Position numbers and translations under genes: made by a program. The notes under the pieces are model-generated. The model saw only the letters and a program-made list of their open reading frames with translations, was not told the DNA's origin and searched no databases. From positions 1 through 37,159 of the forward strand of contig CAYYUG010000046.1 of NCBI GenBank assembly GCA_964474755.1: a DNA stretch of 37,159 nucleotides, given 5' to 3'. Positions 1 through 7,645 of this stretch are shown in pieces. Numbering within the stretch: position 1 is the first letter of the stretch; each line of letters starts with the position of its first letter. Origin of the DNA: GCA-2717185 sp964474755 (GTDB lineage: Bacteria; Pseudomonadota; Alphaproteobacteria; UBA8366; GCA-2717185).

Positions 1-200
1 GTATCTGGAAGGACTATCCCGGCAGTCTGAGCTGATGCCCTAGCTTGACGGCATCATGGGCAGGCGTGATTTTTCGTGGACGGTTTGTTGGACCTGAAAG
101 TCAGGTGCTTAAGCGATTGCACAGGCACATCGCGTACTGGCTTGCTTGGTAGGGCCATAAACCAAATGCAGCCTGTGGTGTGTCGAACAACTAAACCGGA
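1..200. other. Window edge, no gene called
   Basis: I see no gene I can support here. Two short open stretches enter from the left edge and stop at about 35 and 43, so the last dozen codons of an upstream forward gene could be present, but neither reading is recognisable. The reverse-strand transporter ends at 201. Confidence 0.4.
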
Positions 201-1448
201 TCAAGTTTCGCGCACCCGCAACAGCAACAACAGCCCAACGATAAAGAATACGATGATAACACCCATGCCAACGCGCTGGCTGTCAAACGCAGTGGTCACG
301 GCGGCGAGCACGATGGGGCCAAGAAACCCCGTGGCCTTTCCAGAGAAGGCGTAGAGGCCGAACATCTCGGTCCGAATCGCTTCCGGCGCCAAACGGGCCA
401 TAAGCGATCGAGAGGCGGACTGCGCCGGCCCAACGAAAATGCCCAGCAATATTCCTAACCCCCAGAACCAGTTTAGAGATTCAACGACCAACAATGCCGT
501 GCCGAGGCCTATCATCGCCACGAGTGAGACAATGATCACCGGCTTTGCACCAACCTTATCATCGAGCCAGGCAAAACCGGCCGCCCCCAGGCCTGCAGTG
601 ACATTCAGCGCGATACCGAAGGTAATCACCTGACCAAGGTCCATACCGAAGGTACCAGCTGCATAGATACCGCCGAAGGCGAACAGGGTTCCCAACCCAT
701 CCGTGTAAAGCATACGGGCGACCAAAAACCACAGGATGTTGTGGTAGTGGCGGATTTGGCGAATAGTATTGACCAATTCGCCAATACCGGCCCTGACCGC
801 CGCAGTATTAGACAAACCCGTCGACGGTCTGTCCGGCGTGAACAGAAACAGCGGCGCGGAAAATACCGCGTACCAGGCGGCGACCAGCAAGACAATGGCG
901 CGGACATTTTCTGCAGCGTCTGTCGAAAGGCCGAACCAGGGCGTATCCGTTTCCACAAATCCGACGAGACAAAGCGCGAGCGCAGCCAAGCCGCCGACAT
1001 AACCGAGCCCCCAACCTAACCCAGACAACCGGCCAACATGACTCTTCGGTGCAATCTCTGGCAGCATGGCGTTGTAGAAAACCATGGTGAACTCAAACGC
1101 GGCGCTGGCCACCGCCACGAAAATAAGTGCCCACAGAACCGAAGATGACTCTGGCGTTGCGTACCAGAGTAGCGCAGTAGCTATAACGCACATCGCAGTG
1201 AACCCGCCCAGCCAAGGCTTGCGACGCCCTTGCTGATCGGCGATAGCGCCAAAGAACGGACTGAACACGGCGACAACGACCCCAGCAACACCCAATGCCA
1301 AACCCCACTGCGCGGCTCCGATTTCGGGTGTCTCTGCAATCGCTTTGGTGAAATAGGTCCCAAAAATGAAAGTGCCGATAACTGTGGGGAAGGCCGAATT
1401 CGCCCAATCGTAAAAACACCAGGACGCGACGGCGCGACGATCTTTCAT
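201..1448 (-). CDS. UMF1-family MFS transporter (Atg22-like)
   Basis: Integral inner-membrane permease of about 415 residues with roughly twelve hydrophobic segments. The N-terminal motif SWCFYDWANSAFPTVIGTF is the hallmark of the UMF1/Atg22-like branch of the major facilitator superfamily, whose bacterial substrates are mostly unknown. A loop after TM2-TM3 reads ADQQGRRKPW, the usual MFS loop-2/3 pattern. I chose the ATG at 1448 because the family normally has only a few residues before the first helix and a GGGA stretch lies about 10 nt upstream; an ATG at 1466 is possible. It stands alone, divergent from the amidase across a 440-bp spacer. Substrate cannot be inferred from the context. Confidence 0.88.
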   Translation of the reverse strand: MKDRRAVASWCFYDWANSAFPTVIGTFIFGTYFTKAIAETPEIGAAQWGLALGVAGVVVAVFSPFFGAIADQQGRRKPWLGGFTAMCVIATALLWYATPESSSVLWALIFVAVASAAFEFTMVFYNAMLPEIAPKSHVGRLSGLGWGLGYVGGLAALALCLVGFVETDTPWFGLSTDAAENVRAIVLLVAAWYAVFSAPLFLFTPDRPSTGLSNTAAVRAGIGELVNTIRQIRHYHNILWFLVARMLYTDGLGTLFAFGGIYAAGTFGMDLGQVITFGIALNVTAGLGAAGFAWLDDKVGAKPVIIVSLVAMIGLGTALLVVESLNWFWGLGILLGIFVGPAQSASRSLMARLAPEAIRTEMFGLYAFSGKATGFLGPIVLAAVTTAFDSQRVGMGVIIVFFIVGLLLLLRVRET

Positions 1449-1466
1449 TTTATGCAATCCCAACAT

Positions 1467-1908
1467 AGGACTGTGCCCACATGGCGCATAATCTGGTTCT
1501 TATGACACTCACATTAAAAAGTACAAGGACCTTGGCTGTCTTCATCTTGCGGCTAGTTGCGAAACTCTATAGCGAGAACGCGGCCCCTTATAAATTTTTT
1601 GTTTATTCCAAAACGATGCCGCCCGCAGAGCCAATTTCGTAAAAGGGACGGGCGACGCGTTTCGAAAATACAGCCTTCTTACTGGATTATCTGCTCTGAA
1701 TGGCTTCCACAACCTCAACCTTGAGCACATAAGTTTGCAGCGCCATAATGGTTCCCCAGATCAACGAATTCGGCCCGATTAACCATCTTTGCATAGGCTT
1801 TCGTTAGGTAAAAAGACAATTGTACGTGCGTTTTTCTCGATCCCTATCCCGTTAGACCTCGTGCGACGCTAAGGTTGCACGAGCGGAACCATACTGGAGC
1901 GAGCAAAC
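1467..1908. other. Spacer between transporter and amidase
   Basis: About 440 bp between two divergent genes. It should hold both promoters, but I could not find a convincing -35/-10 pair. One 46-codon open frame starting at 1502 has no ribosome-binding site and no recognisable content. A GGAG at 1896-1899 is the ribosome-binding site of the amidase. Confidence 0.5.
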
Positions 1909-3528
1909 ATGAGCGAAGACATCTGGGCCCTTTCTATCGCGGACACGGCCAAGCTGATAGAAAAGGGCGAAATATCACCCGTCGCCGTCGTGGAGAGCTG
2001 CCTACAACGCGTCGAAGCGGTTGGCTCCAGTCTCGATGCGTTCATCACGCTGACCCCAGAAATTGCGCTGGAGCAGGCAAGGAGAGCTGAAGAAGAGATT
2101 GCAGCAGGCAACTATCGAGGGCCACTTCACGGAATCCCTTTCGGGCTGAAGGATATTTATAACACCGCTAAAATTTTGACCACGGCCCATTCGCGAATCC
2201 TAATCGACAACGTCCCCGACGAGGACGCGACGACGACGTCGAAGCTCTACGAAGCAGGAGCTATCCTGCTCGGCAAGCTAGCCACCCATGAATTTGCACA
2301 TGGCGGCCCATCCTTTGACCTACCCTGGCCACTTGCCCGCAACCCCTGGAACCCCGACTATGCGACAGGCGGCTCTTCCAGCGGATCCGGCGCCGCCGTT
2401 GCCGCTGGCATGGTCAAAGGGGCAATGGGATCGGATACGGGCGGTTCGATCCGCAATCCGTCCTGTTTGTGCGGTATCGTTGGCATCAAGCCGACCTACG
2501 GTCTCGTTAGCCGTGCCGGGGTTATCGCTAATTCCTATACCTTCGACCATTGCGGTCCGATGACATGGACAGTCGAGGATTGTGCTATCATGCTGCAAGC
2601 GTTGGCAGCCCACGACCCGGCAGATCCGGCGAGCGCCAATGTTTCGGTGCCAGATTACCGCGCCGCACTGACTGGCGACATTCGGGGTCTGCGGATTGGT
2701 GTAATCCGTCATTTCTGGGAGGAAGATCAAAATGCCAGCGACGCCGTCCGCAATGCAATGGACGCAGCGTTAGACGTTCTAAGTGGACTTGGCGCCACGA
2801 TTGAGAAAACCCGAATGCGTCCTATGCAGGACTATTACGACGTGAAGGTGACCATCGCGGAGTCGGAACTATTCGCCATTCACGCTGACCAACTGCGCGT
2901 CCGACCGCAGGATTTTGGCAGTGACTTCCGTGGCCGCGTGCTGCCCGCCTGCTTGATGAGCGGCGCTGACTACGTTTCCGCCCAAAGAGAGCGCCGCACC
3001 ATGATGGCGGAAATGGCACCGCTCTATGAGAAATACGACCTCTTGGTAACCGCGGGGGTCGCTCCGGCTGGGCGGCTGGGTACCCATCAGACGGTTTCGT
3101 TTTGGCAGAAACCCTCGATCGCGACGCCGTTCAATGTGACAGGAGGACCAGCGTTAGCGCAATGTATTGGTTTCAACGAAGGCGGCCTGCCGCTCTCCAT
3201 GCAAATCATTGGAAAGCCATTCGACGAAACGACCGTTTTCCGCGCCGCGCACGCCTACGAGGCGGCAACACCTTGGCGACAAAAACGTCCCGACGTGCCT
3301 TCCGCCAACCCGCTGGTGGAGATGCCACCACCCGCGCCCAGCCTCGACGAATCCTATCGGGACAGGGCGGCGTCCGCGATCGCACAGGCGGGATTGACGT
3401 TATCTGATAGCGATTTCGAGCAGGTACTAGCCGCTGCGCCGCATGTCTACGATATGGTCGGCCGTTTGCGACGTGACCGCAATTATGGCGAAGAGCCCGG
3501 CAATACCTTCAGCTTTGGGGCTCAATAG
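1909..3528 (+). CDS. Amidase-signature family hydrolase
   Basis: Cytoplasmic amidase-signature enzyme of 539 residues that hydrolyses an amide bond by a Ser-cisSer-Lys triad. The three residues are visible with exact family spacing: Lys81 in GLKDIYN, cis-Ser156 in TGGSSSGSG, and nucleophile Ser180 in SDTGGSIRNP. GatA of the tRNA amidotransferase has the same core, but no gatB or gatC is nearby and the C-terminal part is longer than in GatA, so a stand-alone amidase is more likely. Substrate unknown. The start has a GGAG 9 nt upstream. A second, different amidase lies at 17923-19377; the two differ in the glycine/serine loop, so they are not a recent duplication. A strong hairpin follows at 3545. 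Confidence 0.93.
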   Translation: MSEDIWALSIADTAKLIEKGEISPVAVVESCLQRVEAVGSSLDAFITLTPEIALEQARRAEEEIAAGNYRGPLHGIPFGLKDIYNTAKILTTAHSRILIDNVPDEDATTTSKLYEAGAILLGKLATHEFAHGGPSFDLPWPLARNPWNPDYATGGSSSGSGAAVAAGMVKGAMGSDTGGSIRNPSCLCGIVGIKPTYGLVSRAGVIANSYTFDHCGPMTWTVEDCAIMLQALAAHDPADPASANVSVPDYRAALTGDIRGLRIGVIRHFWEEDQNASDAVRNAMDAALDVLSGLGATIEKTRMRPMQDYYDVKVTIAESELFAIHADQLRVRPQDFGSDFRGRVLPACLMSGADYVSAQRERRTMMAEMAPLYEKYDLLVTAGVAPAGRLGTHQTVSFWQKPSIATPFNVTGGPALAQCIGFNEGGLPLSMQIIGKPFDETTVFRAAHAYEAATPWRQKRPDVPSANPLVEMPPPAPSLDESYRDRAASAIAQAGLTLSDSDFEQVLAAAPHVYDMVGRLRRDRNYGEEPGNTFSFGAQ

Positions 3529-3544
3529 GCTGACTTAAAAAGTA

Positions 3545-3568
3545 CTTCGGAGCCGGAGGGCTCCGAAG
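3545..3568. terminator. Rho-independent terminator, probably serving both strands
   Basis: Perfect 10-bp stem (3545-3554 with 3559-3568) around a GGAG loop, between the convergent amidase and small zinc protein genes. Read on the reverse strand the stem is followed by GTAC then five Ts, a good terminator for the zinc-protein gene. On the forward strand the U-tract is poor, so termination of the amidase may be partial. Confidence 0.8.
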
Positions 3569-3603
3569 CGTTACTCTATACGGGTAGAGGAGAGGGGTGG
3601 TAC

Positions 3604-3768
3604 TTAGCCCTGCCGCCACGCGGCCGTCGCCTTGCACTTTTTGCAAACTCGCTCGCCTGCCCACTCACTTTCGAAGTTCGTGCTGCACAGCAAACACTTG
3701 CGGACTTTTTGCGTCTGAGTGTGCATTTGGCGCTCTTCGTCTTTGGTCGGTAGTGCTATATCGCTCAT
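3604..3768 (-). CDS. Small zinc-ribbon-like protein (54 aa)
   Basis: A 54-residue open frame read directly from the reverse strand. It begins MSDIALPTKDEERQM and carries two CxxC knuckles, CLLC at 25-28 and CKKC at 42-45, separated by 13 residues including ESEWAGERV. Four cysteines in this spacing would bind one zinc. Small proteins of this build are, from memory, common as conserved hypotheticals in alphaproteobacteria; no function is known to me. A purine-rich AGAAGAAA lies just upstream of the ATG and a terminator follows at 3545-3568, so it looks like a monocistronic gene. It may bind nucleic acid or another protein, which is inference only. Confidence 0.8.
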   Translation of the reverse strand: MSDIALPTKDEERQMHTQTQKVRKCLLCSTNFESEWAGERVCKKCKATAAWRQG

Positions 3769-3855
3769 ATTTTTCTTCTGGGAATTTCCTATCGTTACGA
3801 AAGGTTTCTCCCCATCAACTCCCTAAGTTAAGTGCGTGTTTCGAGGGGTAGCCCT

Positions 3856-4176
3856 TTAGCCTGTCCGCCGGAGGAGATGGTACCCGAAACCCGTCGGCAC
3901 CACGTCGCTATCCGCGCCCACCTCTAACTGAAAGGCCACTTCATCAAATTCCGGCACCATCGCGCCGGGTGAAAAAAATCCGAGATCCCCGCCATCCCTG
4001 CCGGAGGGGCAATCGGAATGCGCCGCCGCAAGCTCCGCGAAATCCTCGCCGTTTGCAATTTTCTCCTTGATGATTCCAATTTCCGAAAGAGCGTCTTCCT
4101 TCGAACGCGTCGCAGTCGACCGCTCGGACCCTTGATACATCAGAAGAATATGCGAAACCTTGACCTGACCCGCCAT
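3856..4176 (-). CDS. Parvulin-type peptidyl-prolyl isomerase (PpiC-like)
   Basis: A 106-residue single-domain parvulin that would catalyse cis-trans isomerisation of peptidyl-proline bonds. Family landmarks are in order: VSHILLMY near the N-terminus, DCPSGRDGGDLGFFSPG in the middle, PEFDEVAF, and GFGYHLLRR at the C-terminus. There is no signal peptide or membrane anchor, so it acts in the cytoplasm like E. coli PpiC, unlike SurA or PpiD. An AAGGAGA ribosome-binding site sits 8 nt before the ATG. The gene lies 87 nt upstream of the zinc protein on the same strand and could be co-transcribed with it. Confidence 0.93.
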   Translation of the reverse strand: MAGQVKVSHILLMYQGSERSTATRSKEDALSEIGIIKEKIANGEDFAELAAAHSDCPSGRDGGDLGFFSPGAMVPEFDEVAFQLEVGADSDVVPTGFGYHLLRRTG

Positions 4177-4517
4177 ACTACCGTCTCCTTATGAGAACCT
4201 GGCAGAAGGCTATGTCTAACCCGGTCCGATGCGGAATGTGATGTACTGGAATATGTAACAGAACAGCCAAAAAAATCCAGTTTTTTGTGTTTTTCAGCTA
4301 CGAAACATTGCGCAAACGTGGAAATATTTCACGATTTTACAAATATAAAACAAAGAGTTGAATTTAACTCAACCCATTTTAGCCAAAATACAACGCTAGC
4401 GCGCAAAATCGACACTTTGATCCAGGCCAAAGCGATGAAACAGCAATATTCCTATCTTTGGTGAAACAAGGAACATCGTGAACTCGAAACGCAAAAACCC
4501 TTATTTAGAGATAACTA
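4177..4517. other. AT-rich spacer with short palindromes
   Basis: About 340 bp clearly richer in A+T than its flanks, upstream of the parvulin gene. It contains a perfect 10-bp palindrome GAAATATTTC (4321-4330) and an inverted repeat GAGTT-6-AACTC (4355-4370). These could be regulator sites or part of the parvulin promoter, but no consensus is recognised and no gene is convincing. Confidence 0.4.
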
Positions 4518-4676
4518 ATGTCCTACCAACAAAAGCCATTCCGCAGCGCCACCTCCTCTTTCGCGAACGTCTTCTCGCCAAGCGAGGATCCCAAAAGCGC
4601 CCGCAAAATCAGCATGGAACCTCCAGCCGTATCCGAGAACTTTTCGACTTCTCCCGCAACAACAGAGTTCAGATGA
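4518..4676 (+). CDS. Possible small protein (52 aa), unrecognised
   Basis: ATG-initiated frame of 52 codons, Ser/Pro/Thr-rich, beginning MSYQQKPFRSATSSF. Third positions are mostly G or C, as in the real genes here, although the preceding spacer is AT-rich, and the stop codon abuts a hairpin at 4676-4700. Against it: the ribosome-binding site is weak (AGAG about 9 nt upstream) and I recognise no family. It could equally be chance. The low-complexity composition suggests a disordered peptide if it is made. Confidence 0.25.
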   Translation: MSYQQKPFRSATSSFANVFSPSEDPKSARKISMEPPAVSENFSTSPATTEFR

Positions 4677-4700
4677 AGGCGGCTTCTGTTAAGCCGCCTT
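4676..4700. terminator. Hairpin at the 3' end of the cupin gene
   Basis: Perfect 10-bp stem (4676-4685 with 4691-4700) around a 5-nt loop. It overlaps the last codons and stop of the reverse-strand cupin gene and the stop of the possible forward small ORF. No clear U-tract follows on either strand, so it may be a weak bidirectional terminator or an mRNA 3'-end stabiliser. Confidence 0.5.
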
Positions 4701-5261
4701 CGTCTGCTTGCCCGCCTGAGCAATAACATAGGTGTTCTTATCGGCGTTGTAGTAATGCCGCGTCAGTTTGTAATTGCCACCGACGATGGTGCAGATGAAG
4801 GTTTCCGGCTCCAATGCCTCAAAGCTGTGTATTTCCGCTGGCGGCATTACCATTGCCAACTCACCTGGTGTGTAAACTTTGTCCTCGATTGTCTTCAATT
4901 CAGCATGACCATTGACAGAACCGTCGTCTAATCGATCGTAAACGACATGGCGCAACCTTCCCTTAATCAGGCAGAGCGCTTCCCAGACACCGTGATCGTG
5001 CGGCGGCACGATGAGCCCTTGCGGTAGTTGATCAATTGTGATCGACAGTTCTCCATCGTAATAGACGTATTTCGAATTATCGATGTGATTGCCAGGCCGT
5101 TTGACGCCAAGCGAGAACAGATCCGGCCGAGCAATGAACGGCTTGACAGCCTCAAGCAATCCCACTCGAAGCGGTTCCAAATTTTCCCCCTCACGTCCGA
5201 TGGCCGCAATGACCGCCTGTGCCATATTACGGATCGAGGGATGTTTACTCATCGCTGTCAT
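4689..5261 (-). CDS. Cysteine dioxygenase-like cupin (thiol dioxygenase family)
   Basis: A 190-residue single-cupin protein of the cysteine dioxygenase/3-mercaptopropionate dioxygenase group, non-haem Fe(II) enzymes that oxidise a thiol to a sulfinate with O2. The iron ligands are visible: His88 and His90 in VPPHDHGVWE and His145 in AEIHSFEA, the 3-His pattern of this family rather than 2-His-1-carboxylate. Length matches bacterial members. The ATG at 5261 is favoured over the one three codons later because GGGAGC lies about 8 nt upstream. The true substrate (cysteine, mercaptopropionate or another small thiol) cannot be set from sequence. It is divergent from the SDR gene and has no obvious pathway partner. 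Confidence 0.8.
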   Translation of the reverse strand: MTAMSKHPSIRNMAQAVIAAIGREGENLEPLRVGLLEAVKPFIARPDLFSLGVKRPGNHIDNSKYVYYDGELSITIDQLPQGLIVPPHDHGVWEALCLIKGRLRHVVYDRLDDGSVNGHAELKTIEDKVYTPGELAMVMPPAEIHSFEALEPETFICTIVGGNYKLTRHYYNADKNTYVIAQAGKQTKAA

Positions 5262-5370
5262 TTCGGTGCTCCCGCTTTTTTCGCTGCCGATACCAGACTA
5301 TTGAAGCCTATCTCCTATCGTCGCACCAATCCCCCTGCAAATTTGCGCGACGCTGCAGGGAAGGCCTGTC

Positions 5371-5376
5371 TATAAT
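5371..5376 (+). promoter_or_regulatory. Candidate -10 box for the SDR gene
   Basis: Perfect TATAAT 34-51 nt before the possible SDR start codons. No good -35 hexamer is present at 16-18 nt; TTGCGC at 5343-5348 is too far upstream (22 nt). If used, the leader is short and contains the ribosome-binding site GGGAGAG at 5397-5403. Confidence 0.35.
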
Positions 5377-5421
5377 CCTTACTCAAATTTCTAATCGGGA
5401 GAGAAAACCATCGATCTGCAA

Positions 5422-6201
5422 TTGAATGGAAAGGCAGTCCTCGTCACTGGTGGCAATCGAGGCATCGGTAAGGCGATTGCGCTGGGCTTCGCCGGCGAGG
5501 GAGCCAACGTAACTATCTGTGGCCGCGACGAAGCAGCACTGACCGAAGCCAAGATGGAAATCGAGGCCAAAGGCGTCCGCGCGGTCGCCGTAGTGGCTGA
5601 CCTATTCGACGCCGAAGGCTGTAAAAGCGCTATAGCTGCGGCGTCCGAAACGTTCGGTCGACTGGACATACTGGTCAACAACGCTTCGACCAATATTGGC
5701 GGGCGGCTAGAAACATTGAGCGACGAGCAGCTGATGGAACGGGTTAACGGTAAAACCTTGGCCTCGATGCGGTGCTGCCGGGCTGCTCTGCCATACCTGC
5801 GCGCGTCAGGTACCGGTCGGGTAATCTGCATTGGTGGATCGTCCGCTCGCAATGTTGGCGTCGATGGGCTTCCCAGCGGGCTCGGCAACGCAGCGCTTGC
5901 AAACTTCGTAAAGCAGTTCAGCTATGAAGTTGCAGCCGACGGCGTCACGGTGAACATCGTCCATCCGCCCTTTACCAAGACTGACCGCTACCCGGCACGC
6001 CTCGAAGCCCGCGCCAAGAAACTCGGTGTCAGTCTGGAGAAAGCAGAAGCGTCTTTCACAGCTGGGTTCCCCATCGGCCGGATAGTTGAACCAGACGACA
6101 TCGCGCCCATGGTGATGTTTCTAGCCTCGCCACACGCGAGCGCAGTTACTGGCCAGGCAGTCGCCGTCGACGGCGGCGCAACACCATACGTGGTGTATTA
6201 G
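5422..6201 (+). CDS. Short-chain dehydrogenase/reductase lacking the Tyr-Lys pair
   Basis: Classical-SDR fold protein of about 260 residues. It keeps the cofactor motif TGGNRGIG (9-16), the NNAS motif (86-89) and Ser140. Where YxxxK should stand the sequence reads PSGLGNAAL, giving Ser152 for Tyr and Asn156 for Lys. It may therefore bind NAD(P) but not catalyse normal hydride transfer, or use altered chemistry. I recall related SDRs with similar substitutions, so this may be a real subfamily rather than decay. The start is unclear: TTG at 5422 is listed, but the ribosome-binding site GGGAGAG (5397-5403) is better spaced for CTG 5416 or ATC 5410. Beginning there would add the residues DLQL typical before this Rossmann strand. 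Confidence 0.88.
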   Translation: MNGKAVLVTGGNRGIGKAIALGFAGEGANVTICGRDEAALTEAKMEIEAKGVRAVAVVADLFDAEGCKSAIAAASETFGRLDILVNNASTNIGGRLETLSDEQLMERVNGKTLASMRCCRAALPYLRASGTGRVICIGGSSARNVGVDGLPSGLGNAALANFVKQFSYEVAADGVTVNIVHPPFTKTDRYPARLEARAKKLGVSLEKAEASFTAGFPIGRIVEPDDIAPMVMFLASPHASAVTGQAVAVDGGATPYVVY

Positions 6202-6412
6202 GGAGCCAGGCAGGCCAAGGCGGGTCATGGAACGGCATCGTTATTTGATGTAACATCTTGCCAATGCCCTGAATGCAGGTCGGCGCCACTTCGAGTTTCA
6301 AAGCAATTTTGCCAAGCAGACGTTAGGGCACTTTCACTTCTTTGATATTAAACGCCATCAACTTTACTGATCAACGTGCCTTCTAGGATCCCATCCGCCG
6401 CGCACCACTTCG

Positions 6413-7345
6413 TTAACGCGCCTGACGCCCCTGTGGAATATCAACCAGTTCAAACGAGGTCGACTGGTAGAGATTATAGATCCAGTTGCAGATCAGCAGA
6501 CTGCCATGTGCCCGCCAGCTATTGGTGGGTTCTTTCTCAGGATCATTTTCCGGAAAGTAGTAGGCCGGTAGTTGGATTTGCGCACCGACAGCAATGTCAC
6601 GGTGGTACTCCTCGGCTAACGTGCCGGTATCATATTCCAGATGATTGAACATGTAGGTCTGCCGCCGCTCAACATCGCGGATCAAGCAGAGACCCGATTC
6701 ATCCGATTCTAGTAAGACCTCAAGGCCCGACAGCGCTGCCAAATCCTCGCTTCGAACCTCCGTATGGCGGCTGACGGGCACAGGAATGATATCGTTGAAG
6801 CCGCGCAGAAGCGCGTCACGCCCACCGCGCACATGATGCGGGAAGACACCAAAAAGCTTCTGCGGTAGCTCGTATTTTGGTACACCATGAAAATGTTGCA
6901 GCGCCGCCTGTGCACCCCAACAAATATTGTATGTTTCTTGGACGTGACTTAGCGACCAATCGAAGATCTGTGTTAGTTCACGCCAATAGACAACGTCCTG
7001 AAATGGAAGGGTTTCGATAGGCGCCCCCGTAACGATTAGCCCGTCGAACTTACGATCCCGCACATCCTCCCAAGGCTGGTAGAAGGCTAGCATATGTTCT
7101 GCCGAAGTGTTTTTAGGGGCGTAGCTCGACGTGGTCAGAAGGGTGAGCTCTATTTGCAACGGTGTGGCACCTAAAAGCCTGGAGATTTGCGTCTCCGTCT
7201 TAATTTTTTCAGGCATAAGGTTGAGCAGCGCGATTTCGAGCGGGCGCACATCCTGGCGTACCGCCGCTTCTTCCGTGATTAACAAAAGGCCTTCGTCTTC
7301 CAACGTCGCCTGCGCTGGCAGGTTATCCGGAACCTTGATCGGCAT
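6413..7345 (-). CDS. metA: Homoserine O-acyltransferase MetA, probably acetyl-CoA dependent
   Basis: Cytoplasmic enzyme of methionine biosynthesis, 310 residues, that activates homoserine by O-acylation. The catalytic set is present: Cys142 in NICWGAQAAL, His235 in FNHLEYD and Glu237. The acyl-specificity position 111, in TGAPIE, is Glu. In this family Glu111 is associated with acetyl-CoA and Gly111 (as in E. coli) with succinyl-CoA, so I predict homoserine O-acetyltransferase activity. Automatic annotation often says succinyltransferase. It would feed a metY/metB-type sulfhydrylase located elsewhere. The gene sits downstream of tRNA-Gly on the same strand with its own candidate -10 box. No SAM-II riboswitch is visible in the leader. 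Confidence 0.96.
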   Translation of the reverse strand: MPIKVPDNLPAQATLEDEGLLLITEEAAVRQDVRPLEIALLNLMPEKIKTETQISRLLGATPLQIELTLLTTSSYAPKNTSAEHMLAFYQPWEDVRDRKFDGLIVTGAPIETLPFQDVVYWRELTQIFDWSLSHVQETYNICWGAQAALQHFHGVPKYELPQKLFGVFPHHVRGGRDALLRGFNDIIPVPVSRHTEVRSEDLAALSGLEVLLESDESGLCLIRDVERRQTYMFNHLEYDTGTLAEEYHRDIAVGAQIQLPAYYFPENDPEKEPTNSWRAHGSLLICNWIYNLYQSTSFELVDIPQGRQAR

Positions 7346-7391
7346 GAAACCCCGTCCTTATTCAGGTGCCCGCTGCGGAAACTATATGGGC

Positions 7392-7422
7392 ATTATAATC
7401 AAAAGGGGACCGCACGTGTCGC
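7392..7422 (-). promoter_or_regulatory. Candidate metA promoter
   Basis: On the reverse strand a perfect TATAAT (7397-7392) lies about 47 nt before the metA ATG. A partial -35, GCGACA (7422-7417), is spaced 19 nt upstream, one or two more than ideal. The -35 falls inside an inverted repeat (7416-7421 with 7441-7446), which could be a repressor site or the tRNA terminator stem. Confidence 0.4.
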
Positions 7423-7473
7423 TCAATCGGGTTCCCGCCCCGACACCCAAAAATCAGCAGGTTTAGGTGGATT

Positions 7474-7548
7474 TGGAGCGGGCGATGAGATTCGAACTCA
7501 CGACTTCAACCTTGGCAAGGTTGCGCTCTACCCCTGAGCTACGCCCGC
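7474..7548 (-). tRNA. tRNA-Gly (anticodon GCC)
   Basis: A 75-nt tRNA with encoded CCA. The acceptor stem GCGGGCG pairs with CGCCCGC, the D-arm is GCTC/GAGC, the anticodon stem is CAACC/GGTTG around TTGCCAA (anticodon GCC, plus-strand 7514-7516), and the T-arm loop is TTCGAAT. It reads glycine GGC/GGU codons. It has its own promoter just upstream at 7581-7608. Confidence 0.97.
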
Positions 7549-7580
7549 ATCCGATGCCGCCACACTAACAACGGCGCGGC

Positions 7581-7608
7581 ATCATACGCGATGTTCTTCT
7601 CTTTGCAA
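7581..7608 (-). promoter_or_regulatory. tRNA-Gly promoter
   Basis: On the reverse strand -35 TTGCAA (7608-7603), a 16-nt spacer and -10 TATGAT (7586-7581). The expected start of transcription is about 25 nt before the mature tRNA 5' end. This is the best sigma-70-type promoter in the window. Confidence 0.7.
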
Positions 7609-7645
7609 GCGCCACGCGGGCTTGCGAACACTATCGGGGAATTGT

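Noticed and set aside
1502..1642. 46-codon forward frame in the transporter-amidase spacer
   Set aside because: No ribosome-binding site, no recognisable sequence and close to random codon use.
6230..6380. Reverse-strand fragment MAFNIKEVKVP, stop, RLLGKIALKLEVAP
   Set aside because: Interrupted by a stop, short and not recognisable as any family; probably chance.
7346..7473. SAM-II type riboswitch upstream of metA
   Set aside because: The SAM-II core sequence is not recognisable and the likely -10 box lies only about 47 nt from the start codon, leaving no room for it in the transcript.
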